A stretch of DNA of 64,000 bases from Profundicola sp048268105 (GTDB taxonomy: Bacteria; Bacteroidota; Bacteroidia; Flavobacteriales; Weeksellaceae): NCBI GenBank assembly GCA_048268105.1, contig JBLWWH010000005.1, forward strand, positions 62,001 to 126,000, read 5' to 3'. A model generated the notes under the pieces. That model was not told the origin of the DNA, did no database searches, and saw only the letters and a program-made list of their open reading frames with translations. The position numbers and the translations under genes were made by a program. This document shows, in pieces, positions 52,839 to 61,526 of this stretch (positions are counted from its first letter, which is position 1; each line of letters begins with the position of its first letter).

Positions 52839-53708
52839 ATGGAAAATCTTAAGATTTATGAGAAAGTGAATCAAAACGAGAGCAGTTTAAGTTTTGGTAT
52901 TTCTAAAATGGAAGACATCTACGATAAACGAAATGGAAAGGTTGATGAACCCCATAGACATGACTACTATACTGTTCTTATAATCGTGAAAGGCAATGGA
53001 AAACACGAAATTGATTTCAATGCCTATGATTTAGCTTCTTCACAAGTGTATTTTGTCGCACCAGGACAGGTTCATCAAGTTAGAGAGTCAGAAAAATCAT
53101 ATGGATATTCTATGGTTTTTTCTAATCAATTTTTGATTGAAAGTTCTATTCCTATCAGTTTTATCGAAAGGTTAAAATTATTCGATAATTACGGACAAGG
53201 TCCACCACTTGAACCCGACCCTACCCAATTTGAAAATATATTAGGCTTTGCGCAAGAAATTCACAAGCTATATATCAGCCATGCGAATATGAAATACCTA
53301 TCAATTGGTGCATATTTAAAATTATTACTAATAGAATGCAATAATATATGTTCAATAAATCCTGAGCACAGCGAGTTTGAAAGTCCAGCAAACAATATCA
53401 TTAGGGATTTTAAAGCCACCGTAGATTTAAACTATAAAAAAGAGCATTCTACCTCTTTTTATGCTCAAGAATTATTTATCACACCAGACCATTTAAACAG
53501 AACGATAAAAGAAAAAATGGGAAAAACGGCTAAGGAATACATTATGGCCAGAATCACTACTGAAGCCAAAAGACTCTTATACTTTACAGATTTAACGAAT
53601 AAAGAAATTGCTTATGAGTTAGGATTTAATGACCCAGGAAATTTCAGTGCATTTTTCAAGAAAAACACCCAAATGTCTCCCTCAAGCTTCAAAAAAAATA
53701 AAAAATAA
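52839..53708 (+). CDS. AraC-family transcriptional regulator
   Basis: A 289-residue regulator. The N-terminal half is a cupin-like sensing domain (DEPHRHDYYTVLIIVKGNG, VYFVAPGQVHQVRES). The C-terminal 100 residues carry two helix-turn-helix motifs: FYAQELFITPDHLNRTIKE and NKEIAYELGFNDPGNFSAFF, with the usual TPSxFR-like end (MSPSSFKK). It probably senses a small molecule and controls nearby genes; the pirin and YceI genes downstream on the same strand are candidates, since such regulators often govern stress or quinone-linked genes. It is separated from pirin by about 250 bases, so it is not in the same operon. Confidence 0.88.
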   Translation: MENLKIYEKVNQNESSLSFGISKMEDIYDKRNGKVDEPHRHDYYTVLIIVKGNGKHEIDFNAYDLASSQVYFVAPGQVHQVRESEKSYGYSMVFSNQFLIESSIPISFIERLKLFDNYGQGPPLEPDPTQFENILGFAQEIHKLYISHANMKYLSIGAYLKLLLIECNNICSINPEHSEFESPANNIIRDFKATVDLNYKKEHSTSFYAQELFITPDHLNRTIKEKMGKTAKEYIMARITTEAKRLLYFTDLTNKEIAYELGFNDPGNFSAFFKKNTQMSPSSFKKNKK

Positions 53709-53956
53709 AATAATATCGGAATTTCACAAGACTATCTCATTTTTTCATATTCCACAAGATGTACATTAGTTCGATCTTTGTACTATACAAAAAGCAAAAT
53801 AATCGAATCTTTAAATTTTAATCAAAAGTATTGTTTTAACAAGTCAAAAATTAATTTATAATTGAGATTATTTAATAAAATTGGATGAAGAATTTTAAAT
53901 CTACTTTCGATTCAATGAAGTTAAACAAAGTAGATATTAAACTAAAAAATACATTT

Positions 53957-54676
53957 ATGAAAACAATAATTCATAAAGCAGACTCAAGAGGAAAAGCAGA
54001 TCACGGATGGTTGAAATCTCACCATAGCTTTAGCTTTGCCAACTATTATAATCCAGAAAGAATGAACTTTGGTGTTTTGCGTGTGCTTAATGATGACCGC
54101 GTAGCTGCAGGAATGGGTTTCGGCGCGCATCCACATGCCAATATGGAAATTATTTCTATCCCATTAGAAGGTGACTTAGAGCATAAGGATAGTATGGGAA
54201 ATACCACGGTTATTAAAGAAGGTGATGTTCAAGTTATGAGCGCAGGAACTGGAGTACAACATTCAGAATATAATCACAGCAAAACAGAGCAAGTTAAATT
54301 CTTACAAATTTGGGTGATTCCCAACAAACAAGATGTTGAACCGAGATATGATCAAGTTTCTATTAGAGATATTCAAAAAGAAAATGAGTTTTATCAAATT
54401 GTATCACCCAACGAAGGTGAATCAGGAGTTTGGGTTCATCAAGATGCGTGGTTTTATTTTGGTAAGTTCACAAAAGGAAATGCAGACACTTACAAAATCA
54501 AAAAATATGGTAATGGAGTTTATACTTTCATTCTTGACGGAGAGGTAGAAATCAACGGCGAAAAACTATCTAAACGTGACGGAATGGGAATTTGGGATGT
54601 AGACAGCTTTGAAGTAAAAGCTTCTGAGGATGCTCGAATTCTATTAATGGAAGTTCCAATGAGTTTAGAGGCCTAA
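53957..54676 (+). CDS. Pirin family protein
   Basis: About 239 residues from the ATG at 53957 (MKTIIHKADSRGKADHGWLK); the frame stays open to 53885, but the extra 24 residues have no family counterpart. Two cupin domains. The first has the metal-binding GAHPHANMEIISIPLEG, KDSMGN, and MSAGTGVQHSEYNHS. The second (about 140-230) is degenerate. Bacterial pirins often act as quercetin dioxygenases or as redox-sensitive protein partners. The gene is 45 bases before the YceI gene on the same strand, a pairing common in Bacteroidota. Confidence 0.9.
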   Translation: MKTIIHKADSRGKADHGWLKSHHSFSFANYYNPERMNFGVLRVLNDDRVAAGMGFGAHPHANMEIISIPLEGDLEHKDSMGNTTVIKEGDVQVMSAGTGVQHSEYNHSKTEQVKFLQIWVIPNKQDVEPRYDQVSIRDIQKENEFYQIVSPNEGESGVWVHQDAWFYFGKFTKGNADTYKIKKYGNGVYTFILDGEVEINGEKLSKRDGMGIWDVDSFEVKASEDARILLMEVPMSLEA

Positions 54677-54721
54677 TATTAAATTAAATAACAAGAATTA
54701 ATAATTATAAAATTTTACAAA

Positions 54722-55240
54722 ATGAAAAATACAAATTGGACATTAGACACTGTACACTCAGAAATTGCTTTTAAGATTAAGCACATGATGATTTCAACAG
54801 TAACCGGGCATTTCGAAGATTTTCAAGCAACCGCAAAAACAGATGGAGATGATTTCAAGGATGCAGAATTTAACTTTTCTGCTAAAACAGAATCAATCAA
54901 CACTAAAAATAAGGATAGAGATACACACTTAAAATCAGATGATTTCTTCAATGCAGCACAATTCCCAGAATTGACTTTCGTTTCTAAATCTTTCGACGGT
55001 GATAAATTAGTAGGAGATTTAACGATTAGAGACATAACTAAAGAAGTTACTCTAGACGCAAGTTTCAATGGTGTAGCTGTAGATCCATACGGACAAACTA
55101 AAGCTGGATTAGAAGCCAATGGAGAAATCAATAGAAAAGATTTTAACTTAACTTGGGGAGCAGTAACTGAAGCCGGTAGCGTAGTAGTTTCCGATAAAGT
55201 TAGATTAGTTATCGACTTACAATTCACAAAAGAGGCTTAA
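54722..55240 (+). CDS. YceI family lipid-binding-fold protein
   Basis: A 172-residue YceI domain protein without a signal peptide. The family pattern is clear: NWTLDTVHSEIAFKIKHMM at the N-terminus, FKDAEFNFSAKTESINTKN, DDFFNAAQFPELTFVSKSF near residue 76 and GDLTIRDITKEVTLD. It forms a lipocalin-like barrel that binds a long isoprenoid chain. YceI proteins are usually periplasmic; here no signal peptide is seen, and cytoplasmic versions paired with pirin are known in Bacteroidota. Stress response is the likely context. It ends in a hairpin terminator. Confidence 0.9.
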   Translation: MKNTNWTLDTVHSEIAFKIKHMMISTVTGHFEDFQATAKTDGDDFKDAEFNFSAKTESINTKNKDRDTHLKSDDFFNAAQFPELTFVSKSFDGDKLVGDLTIRDITKEVTLDASFNGVAVDPYGQTKAGLEANGEINRKDFNLTWGAVTEAGSVVVSDKVRLVIDLQFTKEA

Positions 55241-55270
55241 TTAAACTTAGGCTCTTAACATAAATATTCT

Positions 55271-55302
55271 AAAGGGGTAAAATAATTTTATCCCTTTTTT
55301 TA
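55271..55302 (+). terminator. Terminator after the YceI gene
   Basis: Stem AAAGGGGTAAAAT with ATTTTATCCCTTT (one G-U pair), very short loop, followed by a run of T residues, 30 bases after the stop codon. Confidence 0.78.
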
Positions 55303-55479
55303 TTCTTTTCATCTTCTATCTTTGTTCTCTATTTCAATTATAGATTAAACCTTAATTAGGAATACAGGATTTTCATTCAATTTTCTCATCAACAAGATTT
55401 ATTGACATAATATTCTTGAATAAAATCTTTTCTTCTTTAAGTTTATAACTTCTAATCCAATCATTATAAATTTATAATT

Positions 55480-56045
55480 ACGAAAAAACATCTTCGGTAT
55501 TTAACAGGGCTGTTTTCGTCATGCTCTTTAATGAATACTTAATCTGTAGAAGAATTATGAAGTGAAAATGCATCTCTACATCAAGAAAATCAAATCTTAG
55601 AAAACAGAGCTGATTTTTGTGATTTATTTTCTGAATCGAATGAAATCTCTGTCAAAAGCTTTCATTAAGATTATAAAATGAAAATTATCGAATTCAAAGA
55701 CAATAAAAATGATCAAACCTTTGAAGTCATTTTTACTATATAACATCAATTGCCGAATCAAAAAGTTGATTAAGCCACACCTTTAATTCAAGCATATAAT
55801 GAAATGGTAAATCTTATCCTGTTAAAAGCATTTTTAATTCTAAATTCCAATACGCAAGTCAAAACATTCCCTTTAATCAACTACAGCAAAATAGTATGGT
55901 GATTAGAAATGATTTACCTAACATTGATCGCTTTATTAAAATAGTTGGGACAATCACAACTTCTAACCTAGATGGAAGAGATAATAAACATAAAGCCAAT
56001 CTTGAGTTTATGAACTTAGTTATCGACTGGAAACAAACAAATTAA
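55480..56045 (+). pseudogene. Decayed small lipoprotein gene, nonsense mutations
   Basis: One plus-strand frame can be followed through most of this 566-base stretch despite stops. The start is ACG (55480) where ATG is expected, followed by KKHLRYLTGLFSSCSL, a lipobox. In-frame TAA, TGA, TAA, TAA and TAA codons follow, several where a CAA glutamine fits (for example SFH-TAA-DYKMKIIEFKD and EVIFTI-TAA-HQLPNQ). One frame change occurs near 55800. The tail from NGKSYPVKSIFNSKFQYA through IRNDLPNIDRFIKIVG to DWKQTN at 56045 is then open. I do not recognise the family. Part of the decay looks like C-to-T change, but that is only an impression from a few sites. Confidence 0.62.
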
Positions 56046-56052
56046 GCAAATA

Positions 56053-56095
56053 AAAAAGGACAGATTATTTATTAAACTGTCCTTTATAATTTCAT
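56053..56095. terminator. Bidirectional terminator between the decayed lipoprotein gene and DUF4294 gene
   Basis: 9-bp stem AAAGGACAG (56055-56063) and CTGTCCTTT (56077-56085), flanked by A and T runs. It serves the minus-strand DUF4294 gene, whose stop codon is 23 bases away. Confidence 0.7.
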
Positions 56096-56107
56096 ATAAG
56101 TCCTATC

Positions 56108-56788
56108 CTATTCTCTACCAAAAGCTTGTAAAATAGGATTTATTCTGTCCTTTCTAATTTCTCTATCTAAAATTTCGGGATATTTTCCACTTGCAATTCC
56201 ACGTTGTAAAATTACTTGAATAAATCTATCTTCTCGCGTCTTTTGCGGATCGAATCTATCTTTTAAATTAATACTAAATGCACCACCTGCTGCATTCCAA
56301 AGAAAAGCGTTCATTCCACCACGCAACTCCTTAATCATATCATAAGTGGTAATCTTCGTCTCTTTTTCAATCAAACGAGTCATAATCTGACCTCTAGAAG
56401 TGGTCATATCCTTCAACTTGCTTTCATATTCATCTGCTAGAGCTTTATAATGCTCATTAATATATTTCTTTCTATCTCGTTTATTTTCAATATTACGCGC
56501 AGAATCTTTTACAAAATAATATTCATAAACGGCTTTTTGAACAAAAGGATATACATCATCTACTCTCTTCTCTAGCCATAGATAATATTTCTTTTCGTCA
56601 TCCGTTTTTAAATTCAAAGCATAAGCCTTGGTATCATCCAACTGAATAGTTTCATCATAATTCCAATCCACCGAATCAATCTGATTATCAGATATTTCTG
56701 ACTGATAGTTCATATCATCTTCGTCTTCAATCTGTCCAAATACTAGCTGGGAAAATAAAAACAACCCAATTAAACCAATATATTTCAT
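56108..56788 (-). CDS. DUF4294 domain protein, secreted
   Basis: A 226-residue protein with a signal peptide (cleavage near VFGQ, residue 19), an acidic linker and the DUF4294 domain: YYLWLEKRVDDVYPFVQKAV near residue 68, then KRDRKKYINEHYKALADEYE and TRLIEKETKITTYDMIKELR. RGGMNAFLWNAAGGAFSINL follows. The family is confined to Bacteroidota and its function is unknown. The gene diverges from the M42 peptidase with a 48-base gap; this pair is a common arrangement in the phylum. The Arg/Lys-rich helices suggest a periplasmic binding role, but that is a guess. Confidence 0.82.
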   Translation of the reverse strand: MKYIGLIGLFLFSQLVFGQIEDEDDMNYQSEISDNQIDSVDWNYDETIQLDDTKAYALNLKTDDEKKYYLWLEKRVDDVYPFVQKAVYEYYFVKDSARNIENKRDRKKYINEHYKALADEYESKLKDMTTSRGQIMTRLIEKETKITTYDMIKELRGGMNAFLWNAAGGAFSINLKDRFDPQKTREDRFIQVILQRGIASGKYPEILDREIRKDRINPILQAFGRE

Positions 56789-56836
56789 ACTTCATCAAAG
56801 ACAAATATTGTACCCAATTTCTTAATTTTACATCTT

Positions 56837-57937
56837 ATGGATATTAAGATGAAAGATAAATTTTATAAAAAGAAATCTTTAGCATTTCTAGAGGAATATT
56901 TAAACATAGCTTCTCCTACAGGCTATGAATCATCTGGACAAAGAGTTTGGATGGATTATATTATGCCCTATGTAGACGAAGTGAAAACTGATAATTATGG
57001 AACAGCTTACGGAATCATTAATCCGGAAGCTGAATTTAAAGTTGTAATCGAGGCACATGCCGATGAAATTTCTTGGTACGTAAATTACATTACCGACAAC
57101 GGATTAATTTATGTTATTAGAAATGGTGGTTCGGATCACATGATTGCACCTTCGAAGCGTGTGAATATTCACACAAAAAATGGAATCGTACAAGGTGTAT
57201 TTGGTTGGCCAGCACTTCATACAAGAATTGGACAGGAAAAAGAGGAAGTACCAAAAGTAGAATCAATTTGGATTGACGTTGGTGCAAAAGACAAAGAAGA
57301 AGTAGAAAAATTAGGTATTCATGTAGGTTGTGTAATTACTTACCCAGATGAGTTCCATGTACTTAATGAAAACTACTTTGTTTGCCGTGCTTTAGATAAT
57401 AGAATCGGTGGATTTATGATTGCAGAAGTTGCTCGATTGATTTCGGAAAATAAGGATAAAATAGATTTTGGAGTATATTTCACGAATTCAGTTCAAGAAG
57501 AGGTTGGCTTAAATGGGGCGAGAATGATTACCGAAACCATTAAACCAAATGTGGCTATCGTTACGGATGTTACACACGATACGACAACACCTATGATGGA
57601 AAAGAAAAAAGATGGTGAACTAGCATGCTCCAAAGGACCTGTAGTAGCTTATGCGCCAGCAGTTCATAATTTATTACGCGAATTAATCATTGAAACCGCA
57701 GAAAATGAGAATATTCCTTTTCAAAGATCGGCTATTTCTCGTGCAACGGGTACAGATACAGATGCTTTCGCTTATAGTAATGGTGGAGTTCCATCAGCTT
57801 TGATTAGTTTACCGTTAAGATATATGCATACCACAGTAGAAATGGTGCATAAAGATGATGTTAAACACCTCATTCAATTAATTCATGGAACTCTTTTGAA
57901 GTTAAAGAATAATCAAAGTTTTAATTACTTTGATTAA
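56837..57937 (+). CDS. M42 family zinc aminopeptidase
   Basis: A 366-residue co-catalytic metallopeptidase of the glutamyl-aminopeptidase/endoglucanase M family, forming large tetrahedral cytoplasmic complexes that trim peptides. Metal and catalytic residues are seen in VVIEAHADEISW, FVCRALDNRIGG, NSVQEEVGLNGA and VTDVTHDTTTP. GTDTDAFAYSNGGVPSALIS and RYMHTTVEMVHKDD near the C-terminus carry the last ligands. The start may be the second methionine (56849, MKDKFYKKKS). It is divergent from DUF4294 and ends in a strong terminator. Confidence 0.92.
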   Translation: MDIKMKDKFYKKKSLAFLEEYLNIASPTGYESSGQRVWMDYIMPYVDEVKTDNYGTAYGIINPEAEFKVVIEAHADEISWYVNYITDNGLIYVIRNGGSDHMIAPSKRVNIHTKNGIVQGVFGWPALHTRIGQEKEEVPKVESIWIDVGAKDKEEVEKLGIHVGCVITYPDEFHVLNENYFVCRALDNRIGGFMIAEVARLISENKDKIDFGVYFTNSVQEEVGLNGARMITETIKPNVAIVTDVTHDTTTPMMEKKKDGELACSKGPVVAYAPAVHNLLRELIIETAENENIPFQRSAISRATGTDTDAFAYSNGGVPSALISLPLRYMHTTVEMVHKDDVKHLIQLIHGTLLKLKNNQSFNYFD

Positions 57938-57963
57938 GTTTTTTTCAACTGATTTTATTTCAT

Positions 57964-58000
57964 AAAAAAGGCCCGGAATCATCCAGGCCTTTTTTATTTT
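57964..58000. terminator. Bidirectional terminator between the M42 and GlsB-like genes
   Basis: 10-bp perfect stem AAAAAAGGCC (57964-57973) and GGCCTTTTTT (57986-57995). The symmetric A/T runs suit termination in both directions, and both neighbouring genes converge on it. Confidence 0.85.
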
Positions 58001-58011
58001 AAATAGTAGGT

Positions 58012-58266
58012 TTATCTTCTTGACATTACTGCTTTATAGATAAACAATAGTAGAACCGCTCCTCCGATTGCAATTAAAATACTTACAAAATCGAAACCTT
58101 CCACATCTCTGCCTAAAAGCATTGAGCCTAGCCAACCTCCTAGCATTGCTCCTAAGATACCAACTACAATTGAACCAATCCATCCTCCTGGATCTGGACC
58201 AGGTGAAATCATTTTAGCAATTGCTCCTACAATAAGACCGAAAAGAAGCCATAATAAAATTCCCAT
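58012..58266 (-). CDS. GlsB/YeaQ/YmgE family membrane protein
   Basis: An 84-residue membrane protein with three hydrophobic segments. The family motif is clear: LWLLFGLIVGAIAKMISPGP, then GGWIGSIVVGILGAMLGGW. It is usually induced under envelope or stationary-phase stress and its function is unknown. It is monocistronic with a terminator just after it, converging on the M42 gene. Confidence 0.88.
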   Translation of the reverse strand: MGILLWLLFGLIVGAIAKMISPGPDPGGWIGSIVVGILGAMLGGWLGSMLLGRDVEGFDFVSILIAIGGAVLLLFIYKAVMSRR

Positions 58267-58378
58267 AATAAATAAATTTTAATGATTTATGTAATATAAA
58301 CTTACAAATAGGATTCCAAACTATCACAATTTCCAAAAAACTTTAACATTTGCCTAAAATAATTTCTTAACAATCATC

Positions 58379-58386
58379 TATCTTTG
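58379..58386 (+). promoter_or_regulatory. -7 box ahead of glmM
   Basis: TATCTTTG, a perfect TAnnTTTG, 19 bases before the ATG at 58406. A TTTG lies at 58349-58352 but the spacing (26) is longer than usual. Confidence 0.55.
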
Positions 58387-58405
58387 CATAAATCAATACA
58401 AAATT

Positions 58406-59788
58406 ATGACACTAATTAAATCAATATCAGGTATTCGAGGAACTATTGGAGGTGCGGTTGGAGACAATCTTACACCAGTAGATACAGTTAAATTTGCAGC
58501 CGCTTATGGTACGTGGCTAAAAAATAACTCTGGAAAAGACAAAAACTTAGTCGTTATCGGTAGAGATGCAAGGATTTCTGGTGAAATGGTTAATAAATTA
58601 GTGACTTCAACCCTAGCTGCATTGGGAATTGACGTAATTGATTTTGGTCTTTCTACCACGCCAACCATTGAAATGATGGTAACAGAATATCAAGCAGATG
58701 GTGGTATTATACTTACAGCCAGTCACAATCCAAAACAATGGAACGCTCTTAAATTATTAAATAATAAAGGTGAGTTTGTTTCTGGTAAAGATGGTGAAGA
58801 GATTTTAGACATTGCCGAGAACGAGGCTTTTGACTTTGTTGAAGTTGATGACTTAGGTGAATACACCGAAGATTCAACTGGAATTGAAAAGCATATTGCA
58901 AAGATTTTAGAACATCCTTTAGTGGATATTGAAAAAATTAAGGCAGCTGGTTTCAAAGTGGCTATAGACGCGGTAAATTCCACAGGAGGAATCTCTATTC
59001 CGCCATTATTAGATCAATTAGGAGTTTCTTACACCAAATTATATTGTGAGCCAACGGGACATTTCCCGCACAACCCAGAGCCTTTAAAGGAACATTTAAC
59101 CGAGATTTCTGCTAAGGTAGTTGAAGATAAAGCCGATTTTGGTATCGTAGTAGACCCTGATGTGGATCGTTTGGCTTTAATTTCAGATGATGGTGAAATG
59201 TTTGGCGAAGAATATACTTTGGTTGCTGTTGCTGATTATGTTTTAAGTAAAGTTAAAAGTCCTACGGTTTCAAATCTTTCTTCATCTCGCGCACTTAAAG
59301 ATATTGCTCAAAAGCATGGACAAGAATATTTCCCTTCGGCAGTTGGTGAAGTAAATGTAGTTGAGAAAATGAAAGAGGTTGGAGCTAGAATTGGTGGTGA
59401 AGGTAATGGAGGTATCATCTTCGGTGATTTACATTATGGTAGAGATTCATTAATCGGTATTGCTTTATTTTTAACGCATTTAGCAGAGAAAAAACTAACG
59501 GTAAGTGAACTTAGAGCAGAGTATCCTTCCTATTTTATGAGCAAAAATAAAATTCAATTAACTCCAGAAATTGATGTAGATGATTTATTGAAGAAGGTTG
59601 AAAAGTATTATGCTGATCAAGAATTAAACACAATTGACGGTGTTAAAATTGATTTCCCAACGGAATGGGTACAATTACGTAAATCCAACACAGAACCTAT
59701 CATTCGTGTGTATACTGAAAGTACGAGTCAAGAGGAGGCTGATGAATTAGCTAATAAAATGATTACGATTGTTAAATCTTTAATATAG
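58406..59788 (+). CDS. glmM: Phosphoglucosamine mutase
   Basis: A 460-residue phosphohexomutase. It converts glucosamine-6-phosphate to glucosamine-1-phosphate for UDP-GlcNAc and thus cell wall and lipid A. Seen: SISGIRGTIGGAVGDNLTP at the start, the catalytic phosphoserine in ILTASHNPKQWNALK (about residue 105), the metal-binding VVDPDVDRLAL, the sugar-binding GGEGNGGIIFGDLHYGRDS, and the phosphate-binding LRKSNTEPIIRVY. It may also act on other hexose phosphates, as family specificities overlap. It is monocistronic. Confidence 0.93.
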   Translation: MTLIKSISGIRGTIGGAVGDNLTPVDTVKFAAAYGTWLKNNSGKDKNLVVIGRDARISGEMVNKLVTSTLAALGIDVIDFGLSTTPTIEMMVTEYQADGGIILTASHNPKQWNALKLLNNKGEFVSGKDGEEILDIAENEAFDFVEVDDLGEYTEDSTGIEKHIAKILEHPLVDIEKIKAAGFKVAIDAVNSTGGISIPPLLDQLGVSYTKLYCEPTGHFPHNPEPLKEHLTEISAKVVEDKADFGIVVDPDVDRLALISDDGEMFGEEYTLVAVADYVLSKVKSPTVSNLSSSRALKDIAQKHGQEYFPSAVGEVNVVEKMKEVGARIGGEGNGGIIFGDLHYGRDSLIGIALFLTHLAEKKLTVSELRAEYPSYFMSKNKIQLTPEIDVDDLLKKVEKYYADQELNTIDGVKIDFPTEWVQLRKSNTEPIIRVYTESTSQEEADELANKMITIVKSLI

Positions 59789-59821
59789 AGTAAATTAGAG
59801 CTGATTTAAATATATGAACAA

Positions 59822-59862
59822 GAAAAAGGAGTAAGAATTAATTTTTGCTCCTTTTCTCTTTA
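59822..59862 (+). terminator. Terminator after glmM
   Basis: Imperfect hairpin with arms AAAAAGGAG (59823-59831) and CTCCTTTT (59848-59855), followed by a T-rich stretch. Confidence 0.6.
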
Positions 59863-59914
59863 AAGGAAATCTTTTATTGTCTCAAATAATCTTTCTAAAA
59901 TCTAAAGCATTTGT

Positions 59915-59922
59915 TATCTTTG
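59915..59922 (+). promoter_or_regulatory. -7 box ahead of the transaldolase gene
   Basis: TATCTTTG matches TAnnTTTG. It lies 18 bases before the ATG at 59941 and downstream of the in-frame TTG at 59911, so the ATG must be the true start. Confidence 0.6.
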
Positions 59923-59940
59923 GACAACAAAAAAATACAT

Positions 59941-60597
59941 ATGAAATTTTTTATCGACACAGCCAATTTAGCGCAAATTAAGGAAGCTCAAGACTTGGGT
60001 ATTTTGGATGGTGTTACTACCAATCCTTCACTAATGGCAAAAGAAGGAATCACTGGAAAGGAAAACATCATCAACCACTATAAGGCAATTTGCGAACTTG
60101 TTGACGGAGATGTTAGTGCTGAAGTGATTGCAACTGACTTCGAAAACATGGTGAAAGAAGGCGAGGAATTGGCAGCATTACACGAACAAATTGTGGTAAA
60201 GGTTCCTATGATTAAAGAAGGAATTAAAGCTATCAACTATTTTTCTAAAAAGGGGATTAGAACGAACTGTACTTTAGTATTTTCAGCAGGTCAAGCCTTA
60301 TTAGCAGCAAAAGCAGGTGCAACTTATGTTTCTCCTTTTATCGGGAGATTAGATGACATTTCTACCAATGGTTTGAATTTAATTGAGGAAATTAGAACAG
60401 TATATGACAACTACTTATTTGAAACCCAAATATTAGCTGCATCTGTTCGTCACCCAATGCATATCAACGAATGTGCACTTATTGGTGCTGATGTTGTTAC
60501 GGCGCCTTTAGATGCTATTACAGCTTTATTAAAACACCCTCTAACGGATAGTGGTTTAGAGAAATTCTTAGCCGATTACAATAAGGGAAATAAGTAA
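59941..60597 (+). CDS. fsa: Transaldolase / fructose-6-phosphate aldolase (small type)
   Basis: A 218-residue enzyme of the small transaldolase family (class 3). The Schiff-base lysine is in EQIVVKVPMIKEG near residue 87. MKFFIDTANLAQIKEAQDLG, DGVTTNPSLMAKEG, NCTLVFSAGQALLAAKAGAT and SPFIGRLDDI are all family blocks. It works either as a pentose-phosphate transaldolase or as a fructose-6-phosphate aldolase; sequence alone does not decide. I chose the ATG at 59941 because the -7 box lies at 59915-59922. Confidence 0.9.
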   Translation: MKFFIDTANLAQIKEAQDLGILDGVTTNPSLMAKEGITGKENIINHYKAICELVDGDVSAEVIATDFENMVKEGEELAALHEQIVVKVPMIKEGIKAINYFSKKGIRTNCTLVFSAGQALLAAKAGATYVSPFIGRLDDISTNGLNLIEEIRTVYDNYLFETQILAASVRHPMHINECALIGADVVTAPLDAITALLKHPLTDSGLEKFLADYNKGNK

Positions 60598-60619
60598 TAA
60601 GATCTTAGATTAATAATAA

Positions 60620-60657
60620 AAAACAGCCACTTTTCTTGAAGTGGCTGTTTTGGTTTT
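60620..60657. terminator. Bidirectional terminator between fsa and the second ppk2 gene
   Basis: 13-bp perfect stem AAAACAGCCACTT (60620-60632) and AAGTGGCTGTTTT (60639-60651), loop TTCTTG, with A and T runs at both ends. Two genes converge on it. Confidence 0.85.
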
Positions 60658-60677
60658 ATTGAGTTATCATGCTTTAT

Positions 60678-61517
60678 TTAATCATCAAAGCGAGCATCTT
60701 TGCTATAAATATTTTGATGCTTAATGGTTTCGAGATCTTTTGGATTGTATGGAATATTAGCTAAAATATATTCTATTGCTTTTATTCGAGCACTGGTTTT
60801 GCGATTGGCTTTAATGATTTTCCACGGCACAAACTCTTGTGTTTTTTCGAACATTCTTATTTTATATTTCGTATACTCATCCCATAGTTCCAAGGCCCTG
60901 GCATCCACTGCACTATACTTCCATTTTTTGATCGGATTATCTAAGATATCCTTAAACCTCCTAGCTTGTTCGTTTTTGGTGATAGAGAAATACATCTTTA
61001 GCAAAATAATGTCGGACTGAAGCATCATTTTCTCTACGTCGTTCACTTGGTCCATAAAAATTTCATACTGCTTTTGTGTACAGAATCCATTAACAGGCTC
61101 TACCACAGCACGATTATACCAACTTCGATCAAAAAAAACTATCTCTCCCTTTCTGGGTAGCTGTTGAATATACCTTTGAAAATACCATTGTCCATCCTCT
61201 ATTTCATCTGGCTTGGGCAATGCTACAACTCTTCTTTCTCTTGGAGGTAAATGTTCAACCACTCTACGAATAGCCCCTCCTTTTCCTGCTGCATCTCGTC
61301 CTTCGAATATAATTACTACCTTTTTATTTTCAGCTACAATCCATTGTTGCATTTTTAGCAGCTCCTCTTGGAGTTTCTTAATTCTCTGTTCATATTTCAC
61401 ATACCTCAAAGCACGTTTGGGGTTTATTCTTTGATCATTTAACAAAGACATAAGACCACTCTTAGTTTGTAGTAATTTTAAATCCTGTTCACTAATATCA
61501 AAATTATTTTTACTCAT
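60678..61517 (-). CDS. ppk2: Polyphosphate kinase 2 (second copy)
   Basis: A 279-residue class I PPK2. It uses polyphosphate to phosphorylate nucleoside diphosphates, or makes polyphosphate. The Walker A loop is in VVIIFEGRDAAGKGGAIRR (about residue 65-83), and Walker B with the lid is in EIVFFDRSWYNRAVVEPV near residue 125. PIKKWKYSAVDARALELWDE follows. It lies nine bases after a paralogous ppk2 gene, so the two are co-transcribed. The pair may form heteromers or differ in purine preference. Confidence 0.92.
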   Translation of the reverse strand: MSKNNFDISEQDLKLLQTKSGLMSLLNDQRINPKRALRYVKYEQRIKKLQEELLKMQQWIVAENKKVVIIFEGRDAAGKGGAIRRVVEHLPPRERRVVALPKPDEIEDGQWYFQRYIQQLPRKGEIVFFDRSWYNRAVVEPVNGFCTQKQYEIFMDQVNDVEKMMLQSDIILLKMYFSITKNEQARRFKDILDNPIKKWKYSAVDARALELWDEYTKYKIRMFEKTQEFVPWKIIKANRKTSARIKAIEYILANIPYNPKDLETIKHQNIYSKDARFDD

Positions 61518-61526
61518 CTTACAAAC

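Noticed and set aside
59911..59940. In-frame TTG at 59911 as the transaldolase start
   Set aside because: It is upstream of the -7 box; the ATG at 59941 gives MKFFIDTANL, standard for the family.
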